DNA from: Paratinospora sagittata
Lineage: Eukaryota > Streptophyta > Magnoliopsida > Ranunculales > Menispermaceae
Length of the DNA: 64,000 bases
Assembly: GCA_035771175.1 (NCBI GenBank)
Contig: CM069599.1
Span: 38,069,707-38,133,706, forward strand
Reading direction: 5' to 3'
In this document: positions 1 through 11,418 of the stretch, piece by piece
Layout: every line of letters starts with the position of its first letter
How positions within the stretch are numbered: position 1 is the stretch's first letter
Translations under genes and position numbers: made by a program
Notes under the pieces: model-generated
Told to the model about the DNA's origin: nothing
The model's database searches: none
The model's input: the letters and a program-made list of their open reading frames with translations, nothing else

Positions 1-150
1 GGAAGGCGTCTTTTCAAAAGACGCCTTCCCTTCATTATTATTATTTTTTAAAACGGAAGAGAAGGCGTCTTTTAAAAAGACGCCTTCTCTTCAATATATT
101 TTTTTTTAAACTAGAGGGAAGGCGTCTTTTGAAAAGACGCATTCCCTTTA
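1..150. repeat. Array of three short palindromes (left arm)
   Basis: Three near-perfect hairpins built on the unit AAGGCGTCTTTT / AAAAGACGCCTT sit at about 1-30, 62-94 and 117-148, separated by T-rich spacers of about 25-30 bases. The third has one mismatch (GACGCATTCCC). Each can fold into a stem of about 12-15 bp with almost no loop. They form the outer part of the left arm of the transposon. Confidence 0.85.
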
Positions 151-249
151 ATTTTTTTTTTTTTTTGGTCTTTTTCCTTTCACACCTCTCTCTGAATGTT
201 TCAATTTTCACGAATTGAGTTACAAAATGCTCTAAGACGGAAAACGAGA

Positions 250-453
250 GAGAGAGAGAGAGAGAGATAGAGGCGTACGTTTTCCGCCACCAAGAACAGC
301 GTGGACAGGTTTGTCTCTCCCGAACAATCGACTTTTCTTCGATGGAATGTATTTTTCGGATTCAGAATCCGAGGAAGACGAAGACGCGTCGTGGTTGTGA
401 ATCTTCTCCAACAAAGATTCAGTTGGCGTTGTGTCTTCAACATGATCCACCAT
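250..453 (-). pseudogene. Captured first exon of a reticulon-like (RTNLB) gene
   Basis: The - strand reads from an ATG at 453: MVDHVED, then [11 protein letters not shown], a serine/acidic run ([10 protein letters not shown]), then [18 protein letters not shown]. This is the N-terminal cytosolic segment typical of plant reticulon-like B proteins, which have EKIxxHD, an acidic serine run, RLFGRxKPVHxVFGGGKPAD. The match stops at GGGK, where the first exon of these genes usually ends. The reticulon membrane domain is absent. The sequence beyond (CTCTCTCTC near 250-270) belongs to the transposon. Some upstream sequence of the parent gene (454 to about 680) may also have been carried. Likely nonfunctional, but a chimeric transcript is possible. 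Confidence 0.7.
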
Positions 454-770
454 TTTGTCTCTGAATTCAAATCAACAAGAGGAAAAAAATAAATAAAAAT
501 TCAAGATCAACAGGAGATACAGATTATTACATATATATGCCGCAGATAATTGACCAGTTGTTGATGATATATATAGAAGAAGGAAATTTGAGTTCTTACT
601 CCATGAATAAATTCTTAATGACACCAAGCTTTTTCTCTTAATTTCTGTTGTGAATAACCGATCTCTTTGATTTTGAAAATTGAAACATTCAGAGAGAGAA
701 AACGTAACGTGCTGAATGCGAAGAGAGAAGGTGCTGAATGCGGAGAGAGAAGGTGTGAAAGGAAGAAGAC

Positions 771-1045
771 CCAAAAAGACGCCTTCCCTTTAGTTTAAAA
801 AAAGAAAGATTTGAAATGCGATGAAAAGACGCCTTCTCTTTAGTTTAAAAAAAGAAAGATTTGAAATGCGGAGAGAGAAGGTGTGAAAGGAAGAAGACCA
901 AAAAAAAAAAAAATTAAAGGGAAGGCGTCTTTTGAGACGCCTTCCCTTCAATTTTAAAAAAAGAAAGATTTGAAGAACGCCTTCTCTTCCGCTTTAAAAA
1001 AAAAGAAATAGTGAAGGGATCAAAAGACGCCTTCCTTTCTACTTA
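771..1045. repeat. Array of palindrome units and half-units (right arm)
   Basis: Copies of the same unit occur at about 774-790, 823-840, 923-950 (a full palindrome with a shortened centre), 973-990 and 1020-1037. They are interspersed with a direct repeat TTTAAAAAAAGAAAGATTTG (three copies near 795, 845 and 955). Most copies on this side are half-palindromes ending GACGCCTTCYCTT, so the arm looks rearranged relative to the left arm. Confidence 0.75.
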
Positions 1046-1274
1046 AAAAAATTCCACCTCCGCGCCGACGTGGCGCATATTTGACTTGCTGACTGTGTAG
1101 TGAACAGTAAAATGTGGTAAATGTGACATTATTTTTTAAGAGATGGTATTTGTGAATTTTTTTTTTTTAAAGGATATTCATGTAAAAAGTCCCTCAAAAT
1201 GCTGTTGCCGATGGATAACTAAAAAATGCGACACCGTAACCCTAGTGACTAAAGAGACAGCGAGGCTGGGTTAG

Positions 1275-1283
1275 TATATATAA
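1275..1283 (+). promoter_or_regulatory. Probable TATA box of PRMT5
   Basis: TATATATAA lies about 217 bases before the PRMT5 start codon in otherwise non-repetitive sequence, and no other strong TATA is closer. A start of transcription near 1310 would give a 5'UTR of about 190 bases. Position and motif are the only support. Confidence 0.45.
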
Positions 1284-1499
1284 CAAGAGAAATATGCATT
1301 CGCACGTCGGCTTTGGTGATTTGTGCATTGTGAGTGTGGTGCGTCTACCAAAAACCCTACCAAAACCCCGGACAGAAAAGCCTGCCTGCTTGACCGGAAG
1401 GCTGAAGGCTGAAACCCTCCACCAAGTAGAAGAGCTAGTTAATATACTAATACGAGTCTCATAGCTCAAAGCTTCTCCTTCTTGTGTTCTGCAAGAAAG

Positions 1500-4400
1500 A
1501 TGCCGCTTGGACAAAGGCATGGAGACAAGAACGACTCACGCTACTGCGGCGTTGAAACCGAATTCAACAAAGACATGCCTCTTGCTTTGTCTTTCCATCT
1601 TTCTGGTGGTTTCGATTTCATTGCTTGCCCCTTGGTTAGTAATCTACTCTCTTCCTTTCTCTTCTCTGCTTTTTCTGACCAAAATGTTTTCACTCTTCTA
1701 CTACTACTTCACTCATTCTAATCTTCTTACCTTATATAACTTGTAAATTGGCTTAACATTACTTCAGTACTGTGTGTTGAATGCTTCTATTAAAGTAGAT
1801 TTAACTCCTTATTGAACCTGTTTATATTACTAGAAGAAAGAATTGCATGGGTAATTTATGGTCTCTTTTCTGGTGGCCAATTAGCCAATCACATATTTCA
1901 TCCATTTGGGCTCTCTTGTTTGTGTGAATGGTCAGTAAGCTCACCTACACTAATATAGTGTTGGCACGTTAAGGTGGAAATGAAGCTCCATTTTTCCACT
2001 TTTCGTGCTCTCACCTAAATTTTTTTTCTTACTTGCTATCCACAATGATTTAGAATGCAACGCTTTCAAGTAGAATCTAATAGGATATTTCTTGTTTTCT
2101 ATGGCTTTCTGGTGGCTAATTAGCCAATCACATGTGCAGCCATTTGTGCTGTGTCCTTTGTGTGAATGGTCAGTAAGCTCACCTATATTATTTTGGTGTT
2201 GGTATCTTAAAACTGGAAAACAGAAGGGGAGCCCTGGCGCAATGGTAAGAGTTGCCGCCATGTGTGGTCATGGGTTCGAGTAGTGGAAACAACCCAGTTC
2301 AAACTTCAAAAGATTGTTTGTAACAATTAAGAACACTTAACATAATGGGTGGGGCTTGACACATCGTTGGCTAATTGGGACCTAAATGCCACTTGTTTCA
2401 AAATGAGAGCTGAGTTTGTTCATTCGGTCTGTGTACTGAATTTTGATATTCTCCATTTTTACCTAAGCAGCTGTTATACATCACTTTCTAAAACAAAAAA
2501 CTACTGTGCTATCATTGTTTTTGTAATTATCATCATTATATTAATACACTTCTTTGTTTTTTTTTTTGGGAAGCAAACACCGATACTTCTTTGAGTAACT
2601 GTTTCGTTACTTTTTATTTGATTTTGGTCTAATGTGGAATTAAACACGTTCTTATTATATGAAGAAATCTATCATTATACATTATGTACCTTGCAACTGG
2701 TTAAAAATTTGAGTCATTTGTCCTGGATAAGGTCTACCAGTTTGTTTGATGTTCAACTATTCAACTCTAAATATCTAAAAATGCTCTAAAATGAACATCT
2801 AATTCGAAGATCTGAACTAAATGGTCAAAATTGGTTTGTTTATCCTCTTAGAAGTTCTGCCACTACATCTTATTTGATGTGGATGTAGTCGGCATACTTA
2901 ATAAATAAACTACTTTTAGACTTTTAGTAACCTCCTTTTTCCGATGTTAATATAGAGTTACCAAACACCAGCTGAAATAAATGATAATTTTGTCGAAAAA
3001 TGTATAATACATATGGAGACACTCTTGAGAATGTGTATGAACAAACTATTGCTTTTCAGTTCAACTGAAGTTTATTTTAGTTGTGCTTGAAGTTTGTTTT
3101 ATGTTAACTCTTATATAACATGATAATGCAGATGGATCCCACTTATAGACCTAGCTTAGCTGAAAGTGTTGGAATAGCTGGTGTTCTTCCATTTACTGGC
3201 TCAGACTTAGTTTTGAGTCCCTCACAGTGGAGTAGTCATGTTGTCGGTATGTGATCTTTTTAGCCATCAACCGTTTTCCTTGAGAAATGTGTGAAAATTG
3301 AAAAAAGAAATGTCTATTGTATTCTATTTGAGATTTTATAAGGCTACAAGAGATGAGGACTGTTAAAAAAGTGCTTCATTTATTTAATTTGATTTTGGAC
3401 CCTGATTTGGAAGGTAGCATTTTTTGCACTCTCTGTATTATGCACTCAATTAATTATCAGATATACATGGTGCTCTCTGTCTTTCTTCTCCTTTTCCCTT
3501 TTTTCTTATTTTTGGGGAGGGGATTGCAGAGGAGGAAGTTCTTTTGTACTCATTTGATAGATTTCTCTCTCGCTCTCATGTCTTATCCAGGTAAAATTAG
3601 CTCATGGATTGACTTGGATTCGGAAGATGAAGTACTTAGGTCTGATTCAGAAATAACACTAAAACAAGAGATAGCTTGGGCTTCTCATTTATCCTTGCAG
3701 GTCTGGCATTATCTGGTTGTATGAGTGTGCAACTCAACTTTGTTATACTTCTAGGTTTCGATAAGTCATAATACCTGATTCCCAGGCATTTTTTCAGTAG
3801 TGAAAACTTGAAAAGAAAAGTATGGCTTATCTATTCACTGAAAACCTTTTGTAGGCTTGTCTCCTTCCTCCACCACGAGGAGCATCTTGTGGTAATTATG
3901 CAAGATGTGTGAATCAGATTTTGCAGGGTCTTAACAATATGCAGGTGCTAATCTTGCCGCCTAAAAGTTATTTCAAGCCTATTCTTATTTGTATATTATT
4001 GTTTTTATCGTACTTGTTCTTATGAAATTTCCTGGTAAAAGTTGTGGCTTAGGGTGCCATTGATGAAGTCTGATGACGATGCTATGGATGGGAACTCTAA
4101 CTGTTCAGTGAGTGATATTTGTTTTGGTTTGGATGTACTTGACAGTTACCACCACTACTTTCATTTGTCAAAGGAAGCAACCTGATTTCTCCATACTACT
4201 CTAAATGGAGTTTCTTCTTCAGGCCATGTGACTCATTTACTACCAACCTGTCTGATTTATATATCTTATTCTTTCCTCGTAGAATCCATATTTACAGCAA
4301 CACTGCTAACTGGTACTCTCATTGCTTTTTACTTTTTATGATCCAAAAACATTTCAATATCTGCTTTTGAACTGGGTTGTTAACTAATGTTTAAGTTGAC

Positions 4401-7400
4401 TGGTAGATCCTTTACCTTTGTATGTATTGGCATCTTCTAAACAAGCCTGCAAAACTTGAAGAAGTCTTCAGAAAGGAGATGCCCTTTTGCTCTAGTTTGA
4501 TCTGCCATAGAATATGATGTTGACTTCTATTACCATAGTTTCTTCAATTTATATTTGTTGTGTTATCTTACAATGGTTTTTTTCTCCTGCAGAGTGGAAG
4601 AGACAGTGATGGATGGGAATGGTGGAATTCATTTCGTCTCCTATGTGAATATCACAATCAGCTATCAATAGCCCTTGATGTTTTGTGAGTAAGCTTGTTA
4701 TATACTGTAACCTCTAGTAGTACTGCAACTAAAGTTTGGTAGAGTTCTTTTATAGTCGTATATTTTTTTACTCAATAAGGTCTAAGTGTCCTGTTATTAG
4801 GAGTTCTCTACCATCTGGAAACTCACTTGGACGATGGTTCGGTGAGCCGGTTAGGGCAGCCATCATTCATACCAATGTAAATATTTTGTAAGGTTTGATT
4901 TATGCATGTGCTTTGCGAGTTGGATATAAGGAAATTGTCCAATGAAGCTTCTAAGATATTCATTAGCTGGCATTAATCTGACAGACATTTCTAACGAATG
5001 CTCGAGGATACCCTTGTCTCTCAAAAAGGCATCAGAAGCTGATGGAAGGGTTTTTTAATCACTCAGTACAGGTAGAGAGTTTTATAACAACACCTCTCAA
5101 AATTCTGTCGTCCAAAACAAATGTGTTTCAACATTTTAACTGCTTCTTATCTTTGCTATTCTGATCCTATTTTTGAAGGTTTCAATGTTTAGTGATGTTT
5201 TTTTGTTTCTGATATTAAAGAGTTCATATCCTTCCATATATTTAGTCACAATCTAGTATTAAATGTGCCAAGGGTCTAATTGTGTTTCTGGGTTAATCAT
5301 TTTCTCAGATAGTTCTATCTGGAAAACAAGCGCATAATGTTTTAACAGCAAGACCGGAAAGCAACAATTACACTGGTAGCCACTTTGATTGTAAGTACTG
5401 TGGGTCTTCAGGACTACTCTATCTCAACCCTTCAAATGTTTTGTTATCTTTTCATCTCTTGTTGTTGTTATAAAAGTAATGGTAAAACATGTGTTTTTTT
5501 ACTATCTTGTCTCTTCTCCAAAAATTAAAAAAAGAAAGAACAGAAAAGAAACGTGTATTTTTACTTGTAATAGGTCAATCAGGTTTGCAGATCATCTGTA
5601 CCTTTTTTTTTCTTATTTTTTTTTCTCATTTTTTTTTTCATATCTTCTGCTACTACGTAAGCACCATAATCTGAAAACTTGGGGTGATGTCCTTTGTTTG
5701 TCTTTGCGTGGTGTAGGTATGGCCCAGCATCCATTGAGGTCATATCTGGACTATATTGGCTATCTATACCAAAGGATGGACCCGCTTTCTGAACAAGAAC
5801 GCTTTGAGGTAACCCTTTTTTATTCTGTTTCTTCCACTTACACCATACATTTTTCCTGTCTCTCAAGCTCCTTTTAGGTAAAACTACGAGTCAGATTTAT
5901 TTGTTATTGTGTATGTTAATGTCTTTAATTTGACATTTGCAAATCTTTTACCAGCTTGGTTACAGGGATTTCTTACAATCTCCCTTGCAGGTACTAATAC
6001 GTTCCTTTATTCCTCGCTTCTCTTTTTAAGGATTATCAACAAAAAAGATTGCATTTAGTTTATTTTGCTTTCTATTTATAATTGTCTCCCTCGTCTACCT
6101 TTTCCCTTTCAACTTTCTTTTTTGTTTGCATCTTTTAGCATGCACCTTCTCCTCTCTTCATCTTTTTCATCCTCTTATAATCCCCTCTTTGTTTCTCTAA
6201 CACAGCCTCTCATGGATAATTTGGAGGCCCAAACTTATGAGACATTTGAGAAGGACACGGTGAAGTATAGCCAGGTGAGTTTCATTTGTTGCGAAGAGTT
6301 CCTTGTATGGTTTTTCTTTCTCCATGGTCTATTATCTGTCAACTCAATATGTTTAACATCTTCATCAATGTGAAAAATGATGCACACAATATATCCTGCA
6401 AGTTTCAATGGTTGTTTTACATTGTGCAATATTTATATTTTGATGCATGTTAAACCTCAGAATGTATCTGCCTGGTCTATTTAATATGAATTGATGGAAA
6501 CACCTAGAAAAAGGCATTGATGTAGGAATGAATGTATATCTTTATCTCTAACTATTGAACTCAACTCAGTAAAGCCTTTTTCCAACAACATGGGGTCAGT
6601 GATATAAATCCGCTTTCTCCACTCTGCTCTGTCAAGGGCTAAGTCATCATCATAGTACCTGTTTTCTTCACACTCTGCTTTATCTAGGGCTAAGTTTACA
6701 TATATCTTATATTTTTAAGTATTATGGGAAGAAAATCAAATGCCAGAGTGCATAATACTGAAGTAAATTTCAAGTATTATTCCACATGTTGGTTGTATTA
6801 TTTGTTTTTAGATTGTGAGTGTTCAATGTGGAAAAAGAGTATCTGTTTTCTGCTTAATTGAAACTCATAGATGATGTGATTTCACTTGGTGTGAACTTCT
6901 TATTGACTTTCTATGAGACCATGAGGTAAATAAATGAGTTGGAAAAGCTACATGGTAATTGGTTATCTGAATTTGTCTGACTTTTTGCTGTCATATGCTT
7001 TCTTTGAGCAGTATCAGAGAGCAGTGTGCAAAGCTTTGGTTGACAGGGTTCCAGATGAAAAAGCATCAACTGCTATCTCTGTAAGCCCTCTGTTTAGGCA
7101 GAATTCTATTTGCAATTATTTTACTGAAGTTACCGTTTGGTTTTTGACCAATGAAGATTGCTTTAATTATGTCTTACTTTGTTCTGAACTTTGTCCATTT
7201 GCAAATAATAAAAAAAGGTATTGATGGTTGTGGGAGCAGGACGAGGTCCTCTTGTTAGAGCATCATTGCAGGTTTTAATTGTTTCCATTAATTAATCAGA
7301 TTTTTTTTTTCTTTAATGACAATGGTCGCACAGGTTGCTTTTTTGTGAGTATTTAATAATCTTGAATATATATGTAGGCTGCTGAAGAAACTGGGCGCAA

Positions 7401-10400
7401 GATGAAAGTGTATGCTGTGGAGAAAAATCCAAATGCAGTTGTAACACTACATGTAAGTTGTTAGAAAGACAATTTAAATAATAAACTGGTTCTTTATGCT
7501 AGTTCAGATGAAAAAAAATGTGTTGATTTTGTGGAGTGATGAGAATTAAATCTTGCTGCTTCAAGATACAGAATAATTCCTTTTTTTTTTTTCTTCTAAT
7601 CAAAATCTCAACTGAATGTTGTTGCTAAATTAAATAGTAGTTACTCGCACCTGTTGAGAAGTAGTTATTTTGTTTGATTTTCTTGTTTTAACCTTCTGAT
7701 AATTTAATTAAGCATTTATGAAGCTAGTGATAAACAACCTTCTTGTGCCTAGTCTATCGGTTTTTCTCCTTACTGCAGCTCTTATGAGATGTATGGATAC
7801 TAAGACTTATGAGGCCACTTTACTTGAAATTAATTGAGTTTGCACTAATGTGATATTTTAATCTTAATAAATCATAGAAATGAAGTAACGTCTCTTCTCA
7901 TGAACAAGATGCTACTGGACAAATGTAATGTGGTGTTTGTTAACTCTATTTTCAACCTTTAGAGAAAGTAGACGTTAGTTAAAAAAAAAATTGGTAAGTA
8001 TTTTGACTCTCTCTTCTTCTATTAGAAGTAGAGGTGTAACCTCTATAAGAATAAGCCAAATTTTTTGCCTTATTATATTAGAGCTTATACATATACTATA
8101 AATAAAGGTTCATTTTAAAGTAGAAGTGAAGGCCATCTCAGAAAATATGTTCAGTACATTCTGTTTAATGAACATTTGGTTTCTTGACTTTTTCACTTGA
8201 GTGTTTTCTGCATGCTATCCTTATTAACAGAACTTCTCCACTGCAACAGAGCTTGGTTAAACTTGAGGGTTGGGAAAACATTGTAACTATAATCTCTAGT
8301 GACATGAGGAACTGGGATGCCCCTGAGAAAGCAGATATTCTGGTATATATGTTCTCTTGATGGAAGTCCTCTCTATTAATTTTACAACAAGTGCATTTTG
8401 ATTGTATGCTTAAGTGAAATGATAGGTAAGCGAATTGCTGGGATCTTTTGGTGACAATGAACTCTCCCCAGAGTGCCTTGATGGAGCCCAAAGATTTTTG
8501 AAAGCGGACGGAATTTCAATTCCATCATCGTATGTCTCCTTTCCTTTGATTGACCTTTAAGAGTTTTCTAATATTTTGCGTTAGCCAAGGGAAATTTTGT
8601 GAAATCTCTTTCATGATTAATGGACATGGAAAACTTTTAGATGAGCTTAGATATACTGTTTGATGTGTTTCAATCCAGTGGAACTCCAATGTTTCTTATG
8701 AATTTGTTTAATGTCTCTTTTAAGGTAAATAATGTACGACTCTTAGAATTTTTTTTGAGATTTGCTCGTTGATAACATCATATCATGGAACCAACGGGAG
8801 TTGGCTCCAGTGGTTGGTGGCAAGCACCCCTAACCCTGAGGTTGCAAGTTCGAAACCGATGTTGGCCAACGGTGTCTAAGGGCGTTTGTGGCCGTGCCCC
8901 GGAGGGATTAGTAGGACGGAAACTCTTGATACCCGCCAACCTCAAGAAAAAAAAAAAAAAAAAGATAACATCATAACATGGCACACTGGTAGCCCCTGTA
9001 TTCTCTAGTTTCGTCGTTGTCATTTGGGGCTTCACATATTGGTTCTAAACATTGTGTTGATGTTCAGGTACACGAGTTACATTCAACCTGTGACAGCATC
9101 AAAGTTATACAATGATGTGCGTTCCTTATATCTGGCAATTTTATGTATTGAATATGTTTTTGGTGCCAACAAGATTTTTTAAACTGTTATTATTGTTGTT
9201 TTTGCAGGTGAAGTCTCACAAAGACATTGTGCATTTTGAAACTGCTTATGTTGTCAAAATGCACAGTGTAGCAACGCTTTGCCCTTCTCAACCTGTGAGT
9301 TTTGCAACTGCTCTTTCAATTCTTACTGCACTTACCATAACTGCTAGAACACGCTTTCACACAACGGAAATAAAAAGGCATCAAGTTCTATTTGAGCCAA
9401 CACACTGATTACTATACTACATGTGACCATCAGTAACAAATTGTTGACGCTATCAAATTTTGCTGCTAACTTCAAATCTATGGTCTCTTGTGGGAGACAG
9501 CTTATCTATAAAGAGATCTTGATTAAAGGTCAGGGAGACTTGCCACCCATTGAGCCCCTCTAGTGATTGTGACTAGTATAAGTAATGAATATTGCTGTGG
9601 AAACACACTTGACACTATGCCCCCAAGTTTTGTTGGATTGCCTTGAATCACGCAATCAATGTGTGATTTGAGGCAATCCAACAACACTAGGGGATATAGT
9701 GTAAAACGTGAGCATAATTAATTCTCGTATTAAACCAAAACTATGCTAGATGATCTAGGAAGTCTTCGCCTACTTTATATACAATGTAATGCTTCGCCCA
9801 CTTAGCTTTGAGCTTTTTATACCATACCTTTTACCTGTTCTCTCATCAGAAAAGTGAAAACCCCTTTATGTGCTTCTGGAGTCTTAACAACAGGGCCAAA
9901 TATAAGATGTAATGATGTATATTGTTCTTTTGGATGTCCAGATAGGTATTTAATGCTTTCATATTTGCATAAGCTTCCGCATTACTATGTTGAATCTCCT
10001 GCTTAATTCAAATTTTTTGTTGTAGTCGGGAATTTGGTTAGATTATTCTAAAGTCTTTTTTTTTTTTTTCCATTGGACCTTGCATAGGTTTTTACATTCA
10101 CTCATCCAAATCATTCGACTAAGAAAAGCAATCAGCGATATAAAAGTTTGCGGTTTGAAATACCCAGTGATACTGGTTCTGCCATGGTGCATGGTAAGTT
10201 CTTCTGGAATCCTTTTGCCTTCTTGTTCTGATTCTTGCTTCCGCTAAACATACATAAGGCTTTTAAAGGACTTCCCAAAGGACTTTTGTGAGGAAAAACT
10301 TACATGGTGAAGCTTTTAATGGTAAGGTAATCAGAAATAGTTGTGGTCACTGTTGAGAAATCCAGAGTAGGTGCTAGCTTATCTGATGCAAAGAGGCTTT

Positions 10401-11418
10401 TGAGTTTGGTGAGTGTTTGACTTAACTGGTCAGGCCCCTTTAGATGAAAAATAATAAGTCCCCCCATATATATATACATTCTAATTCTGCTCCTAAAACA
10501 AGACGAGAAAGTGATCAACAGCAGTCCAATTAGAACACAGCTAGTATTTGTCAGTGAATGCTCTTTCTTTCCCCTTTTCTAGGAAGTCTGAATTCTTGAC
10601 CTCTTCTTTGTTGTGTTTTATCATACAGGCTTTGCTGGTTATTTTGATGCAACTCTTTATGGTGATGTTCATCTTGGTATTGAGCCAACTATGGCAACAC
10701 CAAACATGTTCAGCTGGTATGTTTATTCTTACTCATTCAATTTTCACAATTGAAGATCAAGCTGAGTTACATCATTGTTTGCTGTTCAATGGAATCATTA
10801 TGGAGCAAAAGTCCATGAGCCTGGATTCTTAGGGTGCATGACCAATCATGCCCCTAATTAGCATTGATGTTACCATTTTGAAGTATGTAGTTAAAACTTA
10901 AAAACAATGAATTGGTTTCTTCACTCATCTAATTCTCAGTCAAGTGCTCAAGTCCAGGCACTGGCCTTTAACACTTTTAGGCCATCAAGGTGGCCCTCTA
11001 ATTGAAGGCCACGATTTTAACTGTATGATTCATCAAGCATCATGAACCTTGACTCCTAGTTATTATGCTACTAATGGCTACAGTTGGCTTCTTTTTTTTG
11101 GATCAGGTTTGCTATATTTTTCCCACTGAGAACGCCCATCTGTGTACCTACTGGGTCCCCGTTGGAAGTGCACTTCTGGCGGTGTTGTGGCTCTACAAAG
11201 GTAAGCTATTTTATTACATGAAGTCTGAAATATGCGGTGTTTTTTTTCAAGTCCCAACTGAATCAACTATTTGCTGGTAGAGTTGTGGTCTTTTTCTTTA
11301 ACCTTTTTGGTCCCTTTATTGGGTATGTATGCAGGTTTGGTATGAATGGTGTGTTACATCTCCTTCCCCGTCCCCTATCCACAACACAAATGGTCGTTCT
11401 TATTGGGTTGGACTCTAG
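1500..11418 (+). CDS. PRMT5: Protein arginine methyltransferase 5 (type II PRMT), 23 coding exons
   Basis: Exons: 1500-1634, 3132-3246, 3591-3700, 3855-3944, 4042-4107, 4593-4684, 4801-4876, 4985-5071, 5309-5390, 5717-5808, 5955-5990, 6206-6274, 7012-7080, 7218-7271, 7378-7452, 8250-8342, 8426-8529, 9068-9116, 9208-9294, 10088-10193, 10629-10716, 11107-11200, 11335-11418. All junctions are GT-AG and in phase, giving 650 residues, the usual plant length. It starts MPLGQRH and ends SYWVGL. SAM-binding motif I (VVGAGRGP) is at residues 377-384. The double-E loop is [11 protein letters not shown], with acidic residues E450 and E459. Y338 and F341 (TYETFEKD) match the PRMT5-specific product-setting aromatic site. 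The enzyme symmetrically dimethylates arginines of histone H4 and Sm proteins, affecting flowering and splicing. No key residue is missing, so it should be functional despite a SINE in intron 17. Confidence 0.96.
1855..2225 (+). repeat. Diverged direct duplication of about 125 bp in PRMT5 intron 1
   Basis: 1855-1985 and 2093-2225 align along their length. Shared stretches include CTGGTGGC[C/T]AATTAGCCAATCACAT and GTGTGAATGGTCAGTAAGCTCACCTA, followed by a common GTGTTGG and GGA-rich end. The copies are about 110 bp apart and differ by scattered substitutions, so the duplication is not recent. Confidence 0.75.
2227..2330 (+). mobile_element. Au-like tRNA-derived SINE, truncated
   Basis: GGGGAGCCCTGGCGCAATGG starts at 2227 and GGTCATGGGTTCGAGT ends near 2281. 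These are the A-box region (TGGCGCAATGG) and B-box region (GGTTCGAGT) of a tRNA-like pol III promoter, in the order and spacing known from angiosperm Au SINEs, followed by GTGGAAACA. The 3' part is lost or very diverged. It lies in PRMT5 intron 1, immediately after the duplicated segment. It is not a tRNA gene because no acceptor stem can form. Confidence 0.7.
6545..6650 (-). mobile_element. 3' tail fragment of an RTE-type non-LTR element
   Basis: The + strand reads GAACTCAACTCAGTAAAGCC then TTTTTCCAACAACATGGGGTC, and CCACTCTGCTCTGTCAAGGGCTAAGTC. This is the reverse complement of the conserved end of the repeat seen best at 63375-63664. On the - strand it corresponds to the LDRAEW...W region of RTE reverse-transcriptase C-termini, here full of breaks. 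It sits in PRMT5 intron 12. Confidence 0.6.
8789..8963 (+). mobile_element. tRNA-derived SINE with poly(A) tail in PRMT5 intron 17
   Basis: The element starts about AACCAACGGGAGTTGGCTCC. It has an A-box-like TGGCTCCAGTGGTTGG and a B-box GGTTGCAAGTTCGAAACC, then a tRNA-unrelated body (GGGCGTTTGTGGCCGTGCCC) and a run of about 18 A. It is flanked by target-site duplications at 8771-8788 and 8964-8981 (GATAACATCATATCATGG, 17 of 18 identical). Box order, A-tail and duplication together are diagnostic of a SINE inserted in sense orientation. Confidence 0.9.
9612..9702. mobile_element. Fold-back MITE-like element in PRMT5 intron 19
   Basis: Two arms of about 43 bp meet around 9657 with a very small loop. 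The left arm starts ACACTATGCCCCCAAG and runs through TTGTTGGATTGCCT. The right arm is its reverse complement with about seven mismatches. Such a long foldback of nonautonomous size in an intron resembles a MITE, but I cannot define a target duplication, so the superfamily is open. Confidence 0.6.

Larger units (their letters stand above)
1..1045. mobile_element. TIR-type DNA transposon (Pack-MULE-like), left end outside window
   Basis: Two arms share inverted sequence. The left arm (about 1-215) holds three palindromes, then a stretch reading GGTCTTTTTCCTTTCACACC and a CTCTCTCTGAATGTTTCAA segment. The right arm (about 690-1045) carries the reverse complement: ATTGAAACATTCAGAGAGAG near 681-700, GTGTGAAAGGAAGAAGACC (twice, near 755 and 883), and more copies of the palindrome unit. 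The centre (about 230-700) holds a piece of a reticulon-like gene. Long inverted arms around a captured gene fragment are what is known of Pack-MULEs. No transposase is visible, and the outer left end and target duplication lie outside the window, so the superfamily is inferred. Confidence 0.6.

Noticed and set aside
2227..2290. Possible tRNA gene
   Set aside because: A and B boxes are present but there is no acceptor stem or proper anticodon arm; the sequence fits an Au-type SINE.
8785..8976. Short open frame read as a small protein
   Set aside because: It is the SINE body translated, ending in lysines from the A-tail.
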